Assembly (NCBI GenBank): GCA_032717465.1
Contig: CM064732.1
Location: forward strand, 37,916,888-37,980,887
Length of the DNA: 64,000 bases
Origin: Coenobita brevimanus
Taxonomy: Eukaryota; Arthropoda; Malacostraca; Decapoda; Coenobitidae
Reading direction: 5' to 3'
Below are positions 1 through 8,486 of the stretch, piece by piece; position 1 is the first letter of the stretch; every line of letters starts with the position of its first letter. The notes under the pieces are model-generated. The model did not search any database, was not told where the DNA came from, and saw only the letters and a program-made list of their open reading frames with translations. The position numbers and the translations under genes were made by a program.

Positions 1-2797
1 CAACACCAATACACTCCAGTACCATCCTACCTCTCAACTCTTCCATTGTAAACCCAGCCCCTCCAGGCCTTGGACACAGGGACGCACTGCACATCCACCT
101 AATCATTGTCATTTCTGTACGTCTGAGCCGGCGAATGTCTTCCTCCTTCACTGCCCAGGTCTCACTGCCATACAGCATTACACTCCAAACACACGCTGCA
201 TACAAAGACCCCTTAGCACGTAGGGAGAGCCCCCTCAATGTCAGGAGAGGCAAGAGCTCCCTGAACTTCTTCCAACCACTTCTCACCCTAGCCACAGAGC
301 TAGCTCCAGCCCCACCTCCAGCACACAACATGTCTCCTAAATAACAAAACTCTTCCACACACTCAAGAGATTCACCAGCAAGTTCAATTCTTTCACGTCT
401 GACGATCTCCACCTGCTCACCCCGGCACGCCGTACACATAAAATCAGCATTATCTCGCAGTCTACCTCTGATACCACTACATCTCTTATGCGCCCATTTA
501 TCACACACACCGCACAAGATGGAATTACTTCCCACGCCCTTGTGGCAAACTGCACATGGCCACTCTCCCTCGTCTTTGACAGTACTGCCACCAACCCTAG
601 ATATCATCACTTTTGTTTTATCTGCATTTACCCTTAAACCCTTTTGCCCCATACCATCTCTCCACATCCTAAACCTTTCCTCTGCCTCCCTTTCATTCTC
701 TGCAATCAACACCAAATCATCAGCATACAACAACTCCCACGGGAGTCCGTTTCTAAAGTCACGTGAAAGGGCTTCAAGTACCATGATAAACAACATGGGA
801 CTCAAGACTGACCCCTGATGCACACCAACATTCACGGAAAACTCATCACTCAAATCTCCATTCACTCTCACCTGGGTGTGAGCACCCACATACATGGCCA
901 TAACCACCCTAACCAGCCACTCCTCCAAGCCAAGCTTTCTCATTGCCCACTTCACCACCTCTCTAGGGACTCTGTCAAAGGCCTTTTCCAAATCAACAAA
1001 AACAAAATAAAGATCCCTTCTCCTACCAATATATTTTTCCTGAAGCTGTCGAACAATGAATATGGCATCAGTCGTCCCCCTACCTGGCATAAACCCAAAC
1101 TGCATCTCATCAATATTCACTCTTTCTCTAATCATACCTTCTAAAACTCTCTCCATTACCTTCATTATCTGATCTAAAAGCTTTATACCTCTATAATTCC
1201 CTCTTTCCAGGGCATCACCCTTCCCTTTATACACATTTACAATTACACTCTTCAGCCAATCATCTGGGACAACACACTCATAAATAATCCTATTTATCAG
1301 GTCAGTGACTAAACTCACCCCTATATCGCCTGAGGCCTTCAACATTTCGGCAGTCAACCCAGACACACCTGCTGCCTTCCCCACCCTCATCCTGCCTATT
1401 GCCTCACTCACAGTAGCAGTATCAATCAAAGGCCAAGGGCCAGACACTGGATCTGCTGGCTCCAAACCTTCCCTGTCCCAGTCAAACTCCTCATTCAACA
1501 ACCGGTTATAATGCTCTCTCCATGCATCTTTAATATCCTCACTGTTCACCACTACCCTTCCTTCATCATTCTTCACACACTGCTCACCTATGATATCCTG
1601 ATTATCCCTCTTCACCTGACCTGCCACCCTAAATATATTTTTCCTTTCCCCATGATTTAGGTTATCAAGTAATTGTCTCTGTGACTCAGACTTTTCCCTG
1701 TATACCTCTCTCCTAGCCCTACGCTTGGCAGCCAAATATTCCTCTTTGCTACCACCCTTCTTCCATTCCCGGAAAAGCCTTCTTTTCTCCTTAATTGCAG
1801 CTTCTACACCCTCATCCCACCACCAAGTTACTTTATGTCTCGGTGGTCCTCTTGTCCAGCCGCATGTTACATCAGTAACTCTCAAGAAATTGTTCTTGAG
1901 GGCTCTGTACTGTTCATTAACGCCTCTGTCTACAGCTCCCTGTTCAGCCACCACTCTCCTCAACTCGCTATAGAAGGCATCCCTTACTACTTGGTTTTTC
2001 AGCTTCCATATTTTCCTCCTAGGTACATAAGTCCTCTTTTTCATCATTTGTTCTTTAAGCACCATATCACAAATCAATAGTTTGTGCTGCTGCACACACT
2101 CCTCACTTCCTATAACTTTAACATCCCTCACTAACCTCCTATCGGCCCTCCTAACCAGAAAATAATCTATCTGACTGCTATTTCCCCCAGACTCATACGT
2201 AATTAACCTACTGTCTCTTTTCCTAAAATATGTGTTGCACACAATCATGTCCGTTGCCTCCCCAAACTCGAGTATCCTTTCCCCTTCTGCATTCCTTAGA
2301 CCATATGCACATCCCCCATGCACTCCTTCATAACCTTGGGCTGCTTCACCTACATGACCATTTAAGTCCCCTCCCAAAATCACTATCTCATCATCCCGCA
2401 TACCACCCACTACACGTATTAAATCATCCCAAAATCTATCTTTCTCTGATTCATCCAATCCTGCCTGTGGAGCATATGCCGATATAATCACAGCTACCTT
2501 TCTTCCCAACAGAATTTTCACAACCAATATCCTATCGCTTACTCTCAAAACATTCATAACATATTCCACCCATTTCTCTGCAACCATCACACCAACACCT
2601 CCATATCCGTCTGTCCTCCCCTGCCAAAACAACTTATAGCAACAGTCCTTCCCAACAATCTTTCTGGCTGATCCACCCATGTACCGGACTTCCTGCAAAC
2701 ACGCCACGTCCACCCACCTCCTACTGAATGCCTCAACGACTTCCCCTGCTCTTCCCCTCAAACTTCCCACATTCCATGAACCCACCCTCATCCCCAT
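1..2797 (-). CDS. LINE-E endonuclease-reverse transcriptase, uninterrupted and running off the left edge
   Basis: From the ATG at 2797 I read 932 codons with no stop down to position 2, so the frame continues outside the window. The start M-G-M-R-V-G-S-W-N-V opens an exonuclease-endonuclease-phosphatase (EEP) domain. Its motifs LQEVRYMGG, GGDLNGHVG and SQIDYFLVRR lie within about residues 1-220; this domain nicks target DNA. The RT core follows with FGFMPGRGTTD, VFVDLEKAFDRV, HQGSVLSPMLF and the catalytic LLYADDLVLI (about 720-730). After the palm comes a Cys/His zinc finger (about 418-565), then the thumb-like end with GSETWAVKEEDI and IRWMCSAS. The protein is expected to bind its own RNA and carry out target-primed reverse transcription. 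Whether the frame ends normally is unknown. Confidence 0.88.
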   Translation of the reverse strand, partial: MGMRVGSWNVGSLRGRAGEVVEAFSRRWVDVACLQEVRYMGGSARKIVGKDCCYKLFWQGRTDGYGGVGVMVAEKWVEYVMNVLRVSDRILVVKILLGRKVAVIISAYAPQAGLDESEKDRFWDDLIRVVGGMRDDEIVILGGDLNGHVGEAAQGYEGVHGGCAYGLRNAEGERILEFGEATDMIVCNTYFRKRDSRLITYESGGNSSQIDYFLVRRADRRLVRDVKVIGSEECVQQHKLLICDMVLKEQMMKKRTYVPRRKIWKLKNQVVRDAFYSELRRVVAEQGAVDRGVNEQYRALKNNFLRVTDVTCGWTRGPPRHKVTWWWDEGVEAAIKEKRRLFREWKKGGSKEEYLAAKRRARREVYREKSESQRQLLDNLNHGERKNIFRVAGQVKRDNQDIIGEQCVKNDEGRVVVNSEDIKDAWREHYNRLLNEEFDWDREGLEPADPVSGPWPLIDTATVSEAIGRMRVGKAAGVSGLTAEMLKASGDIGVSLVTDLINRIIYECVVPDDWLKSVIVNVYKGKGDALERGNYRGIKLLDQIMKVMERVLEGMIRERVNIDEMQFGFMPGRGTTDAIFIVRQLQEKYIGRRRDLYFVFVDLEKAFDRVPREVVKWAMRKLGLEEWLVRVVMAMYVGAHTQVRVNGDLSDEFSVNVGVHQGSVLSPMLFIMVLEALSRDFRNGLPWELLYADDLVLIAENEREAEERFRMWRDGMGQKGLRVNADKTKVMISRVGGSTVKDEGEWPCAVCHKGVGSNSILCGVCDKWAHKRCSGIRGRLRDNADFMCTACRGEQVEIVRRERIELAGESLECVEEFCYLGDMLCAGGGAGASSVARVRSGWKKFRELLPLLTLRGLSLRAKGSLYAACVWSVMLYGSETWAVKEEDIRRLRRTEMTMIRWMCSASLCPRPGGAGFTMEELRGRMVLECIGV

Positions 2798-2922
2798 GGG
2801 TGATTTACTGTCCTCAGGCTTGCTTTGAAACCTTTTTTGTTTTGTCATCTTCAGTATTAATAAATGAGGACAGACACAGCACAGGTCCCACTCACCGCAC
2901 AATCCCAGGTCCAGGCAATGGA
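1..2922 (-). mobile_element. LINE-E copy 1, EEP+RT non-LTR retrotransposon (RTE-like), 3' part outside window
   Basis: The element reads right to left: the short 5' leader is at 2798-2922, the coding frame begins at 2797, and the 3' end lies beyond position 1. The same element occurs inverted at 61440-64000; positions 734-2922 match 61807-64000 almost base for base, with about 2 percent differences by eye. Copy 2 has roughly 370 bp more 5' leader, so copy 1 is cut at 2922, exactly where Tigger-1 sequence starts. The domain order (apurinic-type endonuclease, then RT) is that of RTE/CR1-type LINEs. The exact clade is not settled. Confidence 0.9.
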
Positions 2923-5900
2923 TCTGAAAAATGCAAAAAATTTGAAAAAAAAAAATCCCACCCATAATTTGAACTTGCTCGCGCGGCGCGGGACAGCTTT
3001 GTTGTGGTGCGTCATTCCTCCGACGTCTGCTAGAGCGACCCTGCATCCTCCCCACTTTCCGCCTGTCTCTTGTCATGAGTGAACACTCGTCGTCATGGCT
3101 GCCCACGTGCTTGCTTTTGTGGTGGTGCCTTACCTGCTGCAGGCACTCCTTCTGCTCTCATCCCTCTCCTTCGTGTGTGTGATGATGGCCCCGCTGCCTG
3201 AGAAGAGGAAGAGAGTGGTATTGATTCTGGAGTAGAAGCAGGAGATATTTGAGAAAGTAGATGCGGGATGGTCTTCGTCACGCATCCTCCGTGAGTTCAA
3301 CCTGGCCCGATCTCCTTTGTTTGATATTAAGAGATCCCGAGACAAACTCATGCAGTATGTGGCTGACTTCTTGTCGAAAAGCAAACGCAACGTGGAGAGG
3401 AAGATGATGTTTACTCCCAAGTTTGCTGAAGTCGACCACTCCACCTTGATTTGGTATTGACAGCAACGTCCTGCTGGTGTGATGGTACATGGTACGGAGC
3501 TGAAGGCTGGTGCTGAGAAGTTCGCAAGGCTTCACGACGCCTTAGACTTCAAGGCATCCGGGGGTTGGCTCTTCGTGTTTAAGTTACAGCATGGCCTTAC
3601 CAACCGTAAATCTCATGGAGAAGCTTTGGGCGCTAATGAGGATGGAGTAGAGGAGTTTCGGCACAAGGTGAAGGGCTTGATCGACAGGGAGGGCCTCACT
3701 TTCGGTCAAGTCTACAACGCCGACAAAACTGGTTTATTCTATCGCTCTTTGCCTACAAACACTCTAGCCGAGGAGACGGAGAAGTGTGTACCCGGCCGCA
3801 AGCTCTCCAAGGAACGGCTATCTGCTTTGTGTTGTGCCAATGCTAATGGCATGCACTGGCTTAAGCCCATTATTGTTGGCCGTGCAATGCAGCCTCGGTG
3901 TCTTCATGGGGTGATGGATGTCCTTCCTGTCGTCTGGTACCATTCCTTGAAGGCATGGTTTACAGCCCACATCTTCAAAGACTGGTTCCACCGCCATTTC
4001 GTCAAGGAGGTCATACATTACCAGACGGAGAAACTGGGAATCCCACGCGACTAGGTAAAGGCCCTCCTTCTCGTCGACAATGCACCTGCCGACCCGTGCG
4101 ACAAGGACTTGGTGGCTGAGAATGGCCGGATTAGGTTCATGTTTCTGCCACCTAATATTACTGCTCTCATCCAGCCAATTGACCAAGGAGTGATCGTGGC
4201 AATGAAGCGCCTATACCGACGGAAGTTCCTGGACGAGGTGATGGTTGTTCTCGAGGACGAGTACGAGCGCAGGGAGGGACGGGACACGCAAGGCCAGCGG
4301 ACTTTGGAAAACCTCCGCCGCTGCAACATCAAGTCTGCCATTCACAACTGGGCCAGTGCATGGAAGGAAATCCCTGTCAAGACTCTAGAAAATGGTTGGT
4401 CTCGTCTCCTTCTCAGAACGGATGTGGAGTACGATTTCCAAGGTTTCAATGTGGATGACTTCCATGCACGTCTACATGCACACGGCGACGATGTTGATGT
4501 GGACGAAGTGCATGAGTGGTTGGATGACGACGAGGGCGATCCTGGGTATCAGACCTTGTCTGATATCGAGATCGCATCTTCAGTTGCAGGTGTCAGTACC
4601 CAGCTTGAAGATTCCGATGAGGACGGCGACAATGATGCGGACTCCTCTCAGCATGACACAACTCCAGCCATCCCCAAGCTGAGCGCACTCCGGGAACACC
4701 TAGAGTTCGTTCCGGACTACCTGGAACACCCGGACTGCAACAGGGTGATGGGGCCCTTGGGACTTGTGGAGGAAATGCATGCTTTCAGGCAGCGCATCAT
4801 AAATCGTCAGAATCGTCGTTCCTTGCGTCAATCAATGATTGACAACTTTTTCAGGCCCATGACACCGTGCTGTGCCCAGCCCTGGCTCCACTCGTTGCCT
4901 CCCCAAGACAGGCCCTCATGCTCCGAGCCACACCCCAGCACATCAGCCACGGTGGAGTCGCCGCTCGACGTGAGTTTGCGTCTATCTTCCGAGTCGTCTG
5001 CAGTGGGTATGCCATCACCACGACCCAGCGACGCACCCCTAGGTCACTTCCCAGCGATACTCTTAGACTCTGACAGTGATTAAACGACAAGAACTTCTCC
5101 ACTAGACCACACAGGAATTTAGTGTTGTGCAGTGAAAGAAAAACAGTGCATACAGTATTGTTAAGAAATTAGAAATTTGAGTGAAAAGACAAAATTTTTG
5201 GACTAAATTTAACATAAATAAACTTGTGATTTGCTTTGAAATTGGTTTTATGAGTGGAAAGACTTAAAGTGCAGATTGCAACACTTATTAAGTTACAATG
5301 GAGCATAAGTAAGACAAGAGTGCACAGTGTGAAGAGAATGGACTTCTGAGTGCGAATGACTAAGTTAAATGCAAGACTTCATGAACAGTGTACTGCAAGT
5401 GCTTCAGGAAATCCTTCTTACTGTCAGATGCTGAGAGGAGGTGGTTATTCATCGAGATGGCCATGGGCTTAAGTAGGCAGAATGTTTCATACTGTATTGT
5501 AATGTATTTTCCATACTATACTTACTTCAAACACCTCATTTCACTCTTTTATGTCCCTTATTGGTGTGAACATGTAGTGTCTTAGGTGCTATGCATGTGC
5601 AGTAGGGAGGTGTTTTTCCGAGTTAGGCTAGGTTAGGGTCCATAACTACCAGTCCAGGAGCCAGGGACTTGTTAGTACCCAGAATGTGTAATATTGTATA
5701 AACCTACCTCAAAAACTTCATTTTATGCTTCTTTTGCATTTATTTCAGTCTTTTATGTCCCTTATTGGTGTGATTTGGGTCTTAAATAGGTGCTATGCAT
5801 GTCCACAGGGAGTTGTATAGGTGTTTTTCTGAGTTAGGGTCCATAAGTACCAGTCCAGGAGGCTGGTGCCCACTTTCCGGACATGCCTTTGGCTCTATTA

Positions 5901-5924
5901 CGTCAGATAGTGGAGGGATTACTA
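2923..5924 (+). mobile_element. Tigger-1, Tc1/mariner-superfamily (pogo/Tigger) transposon lacking its left TIR
   Basis: The body matches Tigger-2 (35429-38482, opposite strand) along its length. The right terminal repeat (about 5900-5924) ends GGGATTACT next to TATATA, the expected TA target. The left terminal repeat is missing: the first recognisable Tigger base follows LINE-E at about 2923, in the T/A-rich subterminal part, so roughly 100 bp are lost. The 3' untranslated part (5084-5900) has no gene; it corresponds to 35450-36230 of Tigger-2. Confidence 0.85.
3185..5083 (+). pseudogene. Tigger-type DDE transposase, decayed
   Basis: One frame runs from MAPLPEKRKRV to a TAA at 5081-5083, about 632 codons, with three in-frame stops: TAG 3233-3235, TGA 3458-3460 and TAG 4052-4054. 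The N-terminal helix-turn-helix (about residues 1-60, psq/CENPB type) binds terminal repeats. A CENPB-type DNA-binding part follows. The DDE_1 core shows NADKTGLFYRSLP (first Asp kept, next Glu changed to Lys), LLLVDNAPADP (second Asp) and QPIDQGVI (third Asp). The C-terminal third is acidic and low complexity. At 3458 Tigger-2 keeps an Arg codon, so that stop probably arose by C-to-T decay. It cannot make a full protein. Confidence 0.88.
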
Positions 5925-6248
5925 TATATATATATATATATATATATATTGTGGTAGGTGGGGGCACTCACCATCCACTCACTCAATGTAGTGCTGCTCT
6001 CGGGTGTCTGCCCTGTCCTCTCCTCCATCCCTCTTTCCTTCCATCTTCATCTATCTTTCTTTCCTTCATTCTTTCCTCATCCTTCTGCCTACGGGTGACT
6101 TTACACTCCTTCTTCTGTCTTTCATTCCTCCATTCTTTCCTCTTCCTTCTGCCTATGGGTGACTCTGCACTGAGTGACAAGCCAAATGGTTTCTTGTACA
6201 CCAGGAAACCATTTACTACGGTGCGTGGTAACCATATAACCAAATTTT
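5925..6248. other. (TA)n tract and pyrimidine-rich DNA with a small tandem duplication
   Basis: A (TA)n tract (5925-5950) abuts the Tigger-1 right end. The stretch after it is C/T-rich. A unit of about 55 bp with CTTCTGCCTAYGGGTGACT occurs twice, near 6081-6110 and 6138-6167. An inverted pair AAATGGTTTC / GAAACCATTT at 6184-6215 could form a hairpin. I see no gene. Confidence 0.5.
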
Positions 6249-6470
6249 GGCGCCTGGTGGTTCAGTGGGTAATTATTGTGCTCCAATCAGATTGATTCAG
6301 TGAAGGTTTATATCCAAGGGGTGGTGGGGGTTTATTGCTCACGTAATGCCACTCAAGGATGAGTGAGATTGGTCACTCTTATCTTAAATGTCAGGACCAA
6401 CTGCCTAGCCCCGGGCTCCTACGCTTCTGATGGGGCAACGTAGGATTGGATGATGGATGGATGGATATAT
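6249..6470 (+). mobile_element. tRNA-like SINE
   Basis: The start carries an A-box-like TGGTTCAGTGGGTAA (about 6256-6270) and, some 40 bp further, a B-box-like GGTTTATATCC, in the spacing of a Pol III internal promoter. A body of about 140 bp follows, ending in a (TGGA)n tail at about 6448-6469. This layout is that of a tRNA-derived SINE. I did not find clear target-site duplications, so the borders are approximate. Confidence 0.5.
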
Positions 6471-6484
6471 ATATATAATATATA

Positions 6485-7091
6485 CAGTGGTTTCCGCAGA
6501 GTTCGCCTGTAGCATGATCACTCCCGGTTCAACACGGTCATACTGGATGTTCCCGTGATGCTGACAGCCAATCAAAACTTCCAATCTATAACGCTTCTGC
6601 TGTCATGTGATGTTTTGTTTAAATTTCTCCCACCAGAGTGCCACACAGTCGCATGATTCGCATTGGATGGTGCTTTTTTCTCACTGCATTTTCTGCCCTT
6701 GCTACTGCATTTTACCCTGCTCACGATGCCTAGGAAGCCTTCTGAGAACCCCAAGAAGCTGAGGCACCTCCCTCAGGCCACCAAGCTAGAAATCCTCGAG
6801 AGGAAGAAGAAAGGGGAGAGGAATGTGGACATCGCCAATGCCTACAAAGTGAATGAAGCCAGCGTGAGGACCATAATAAAAAACCAAGACAAGATCCTGG
6901 CGGCGGTGAAGGCTTACAGAGGCGGGCCACTTGACTCCGGGTGCAGGCCTACTGACCCAGCAATCATCATAATGGAGCAGTACCTCAGTGATAGTGATTT
7001 TGAGTGTGATTTCGAAGGACTTATAAGGGAGGTTGAGGAGCAGCAGCAGCCATTATCTGCTGTGACGCCAGCAGCCATCCTCCGGGGATTC
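6485..7091 (+). mobile_element. Tigger-4, internally deleted pogo/Tigger transposon, right end lost
   Basis: A CAGTGGTTTCCGC terminal repeat follows TATA at 6481-6484. The element carries a transposase start at 6726 and is cut at about 7091, where LINE-F sequence on the minus strand begins. No right terminal repeat is present. Confidence 0.7.
6726..7085 (+). pseudogene. Tigger transposase remnant: N-terminal DNA-binding domain fused to C-terminal tail
   Basis: Translation from ATG 6726 gives MPRKPSENPKK and then a psq/CENPB-N helix-turn-helix (KLEILERKKKGER, VNEASVRTIIKNQ). At about 6983, after IIIMEQYL, it passes straight into an acidic DSDFECDFEGLIREVEE segment. That segment resembles the C-terminal end of the Tigger-3 product (DFEGFMAEVSDFE, about 56815-56853). 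The whole CENPB and DDE core is therefore deleted, in frame. It could still encode a small DNA-binding protein, but the frame reads on into LINE-F and has no stop of its own. Confidence 0.7.
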
Positions 7092-7850
7092 TTTTGTTAT
7101 TTCCCTAACTCTGTCAATAAGTATCCCACCATATTCTTTTCCTGTTACACTAAGAAGACAAATGCCCCTAAGATTACCACACACTACTTTTTCCCCTTTC
7201 CTTTTGTACAAGGGAATAATTATACCTGACTTCCAGTCCTCTGGGACTTTACCTTCCTCCCAGGCCCATCTGCACATCTTCCACATCCATTCTAGTCTCC
7301 CCCATGCTTCAGCATTTCACCACACACTCCATCAATTCCTAGGGCTTTCCCCATTTTGACTCTCTTCATTGCTTCCACAACTTCCATACTACTACTGATT
7401 TCTTCCTCTCTTCTTACATCCCTCCATCTCCCAGCCATTCCCCAGCCACTTATACTCACATTACTTTCATTCTCTATATTCAACAATTCCTTAAAGTGTT
7501 CTCTCCATCTGTTCACTTTTTCTTCTTTCTCTACTATTAATCTACCATATTTATCTTTCACCCCCTGACTAACTTCTTTGCCTCCCTGTCTAACTCTTTA
7601 AACCTCTTTCCAGAACATTTTCTTACATTCCCTCCACATTATACACTCAAATTCCTTCCAAATTCCTCATTTACTCTCTTCTTTCTCTTAGTAATCTTTT
7701 CACCTCTTTCTTCCTTTCTACATATAACTCTCTCTTTCGTCTCTCAACTTCTTCCACGCCCCTATTTCTCGTCCACTCACTAGATGCTTTCTTCTTTTGT
7801 GCCACAGCCTGTCGCACCTCTTCATTCCACGATGCTGTTCCTTTCGTCTT
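7092..7850 (-). pseudogene. LINE-F RT-side fragment (same family as LINE-A), left of the Gypsy-1 insertion
   Basis: On the minus strand this reads the pre-RT and early RT part of a LINE: RWREHFKELLNIE, GKALGIDGVCGEMLKHGG, WEEGKVPEDWKSGIIIPLYK, LLSVTGKEYG. It matches LINE-A 11900-12790 on the opposite strand. It stops in RT before the catalytic motifs, at the Tigger-4 junction (about 7092). At the other end it is interrupted by Gypsy-1, with TSD GTCTT at 7846-7850. Several frameshifts separate the blocks, so it is dead. Confidence 0.85.
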
Positions 7851-8135
7851 TGTTATGCTAGGTGTTTTTAGGGCGGCATCCCGTCCTAGAAACGCTTGGC
7901 TTATAGTTGGGTCCTTTTATAGATCTGGGCTAGAACACAAACATAGGAGGAACAGGGCATAAAAACTCAGGGCAACAACCTACACGTATATTCACAGATT
8001 CTTAATTACAGGAACGGGCAGACAATCTCACAATATTTATGTTACATCGATCCTTGGGCTGCTGATCAGTTTGAGCGTATCTCGCAGGATACGGGATAGA
8101 CACAATAGGTATTATTATATCAGGTTGAGTGCGTG
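7851..8135 (-). repeat. Gypsy-1 3' LTR, terminal piece
   Basis: This is homologous to 20001-20285 of the 5' LTR, sharing TGTTATGCTAGG, AACAGGGCATAAAAACT and ACACAATAGGTATTATTATATCAG. It ends at GAGTGCGTG (8127-8135), the target duplication of LINE-A. It contains the hairpin arms 7864-7872 and 7885-7893. Confidence 0.88.
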
Positions 8136-8486
8136 GTAAAGTTGGGAATGTGAAGGTGGATGGAATAGTTGGTGAGTGGGATGTGCCTGCTGAGATAGAT
8201 GGGGATGGGAGTGCATTAGTGGACATTTGTGCTGGGAGGGGGTTGATGATAGCCAATACCCTCTTCAGGCATAAAATGATCCACAGGTATACATGGCGAG
8301 TGATGAGAAGGGTGGGTGGTGAACTGAATGAAAGGAAGGCAATGATTGATTATGTGTGTGTGGATGAAAGGATGCGAAGATGTGTAATGGATGCAAGAGT
8401 TTATAGAGGTTGGGGGAGTGGACTTTCTGACCACTACTTGGTGGTGGCCAGAATTAAAATTCAAGTAAGATGGAGGTGTAAGATGG
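8136..8486 (+). pseudogene. LINE-A endonuclease fragment
   Basis: The frame reads the C-terminal half of an EEP domain: KVGNVKVDGIVGEWDVP, RGLMIANTLFRHKMIHRYTW, AMIDYVCVDERMR and the catalytic-type LSDHYLVVARI. The matching part of LINE-F is at 21989-22279 on the minus strand. The N-terminal half was never inserted (5' truncation), and the frame is cut by LINE-B at 8487. Confidence 0.82.

Noticed and set aside
135..2487. Plus-strand open frames of 60-108 codons
   Set aside because: Shadows of the minus-strand LINE-E frame; the same shadows recur on the other strand at 62247-63916.
6249..6320. tRNA gene
   Set aside because: Only A- and B-box-like words are present; no convincing acceptor-stem pairing, and a repeat tail follows.
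7053..7229. End of the Tigger-4 frame as extra coding sequence
   Set aside because: Past about 7091 the frame reads antisense LINE-F, so it is not transposase.
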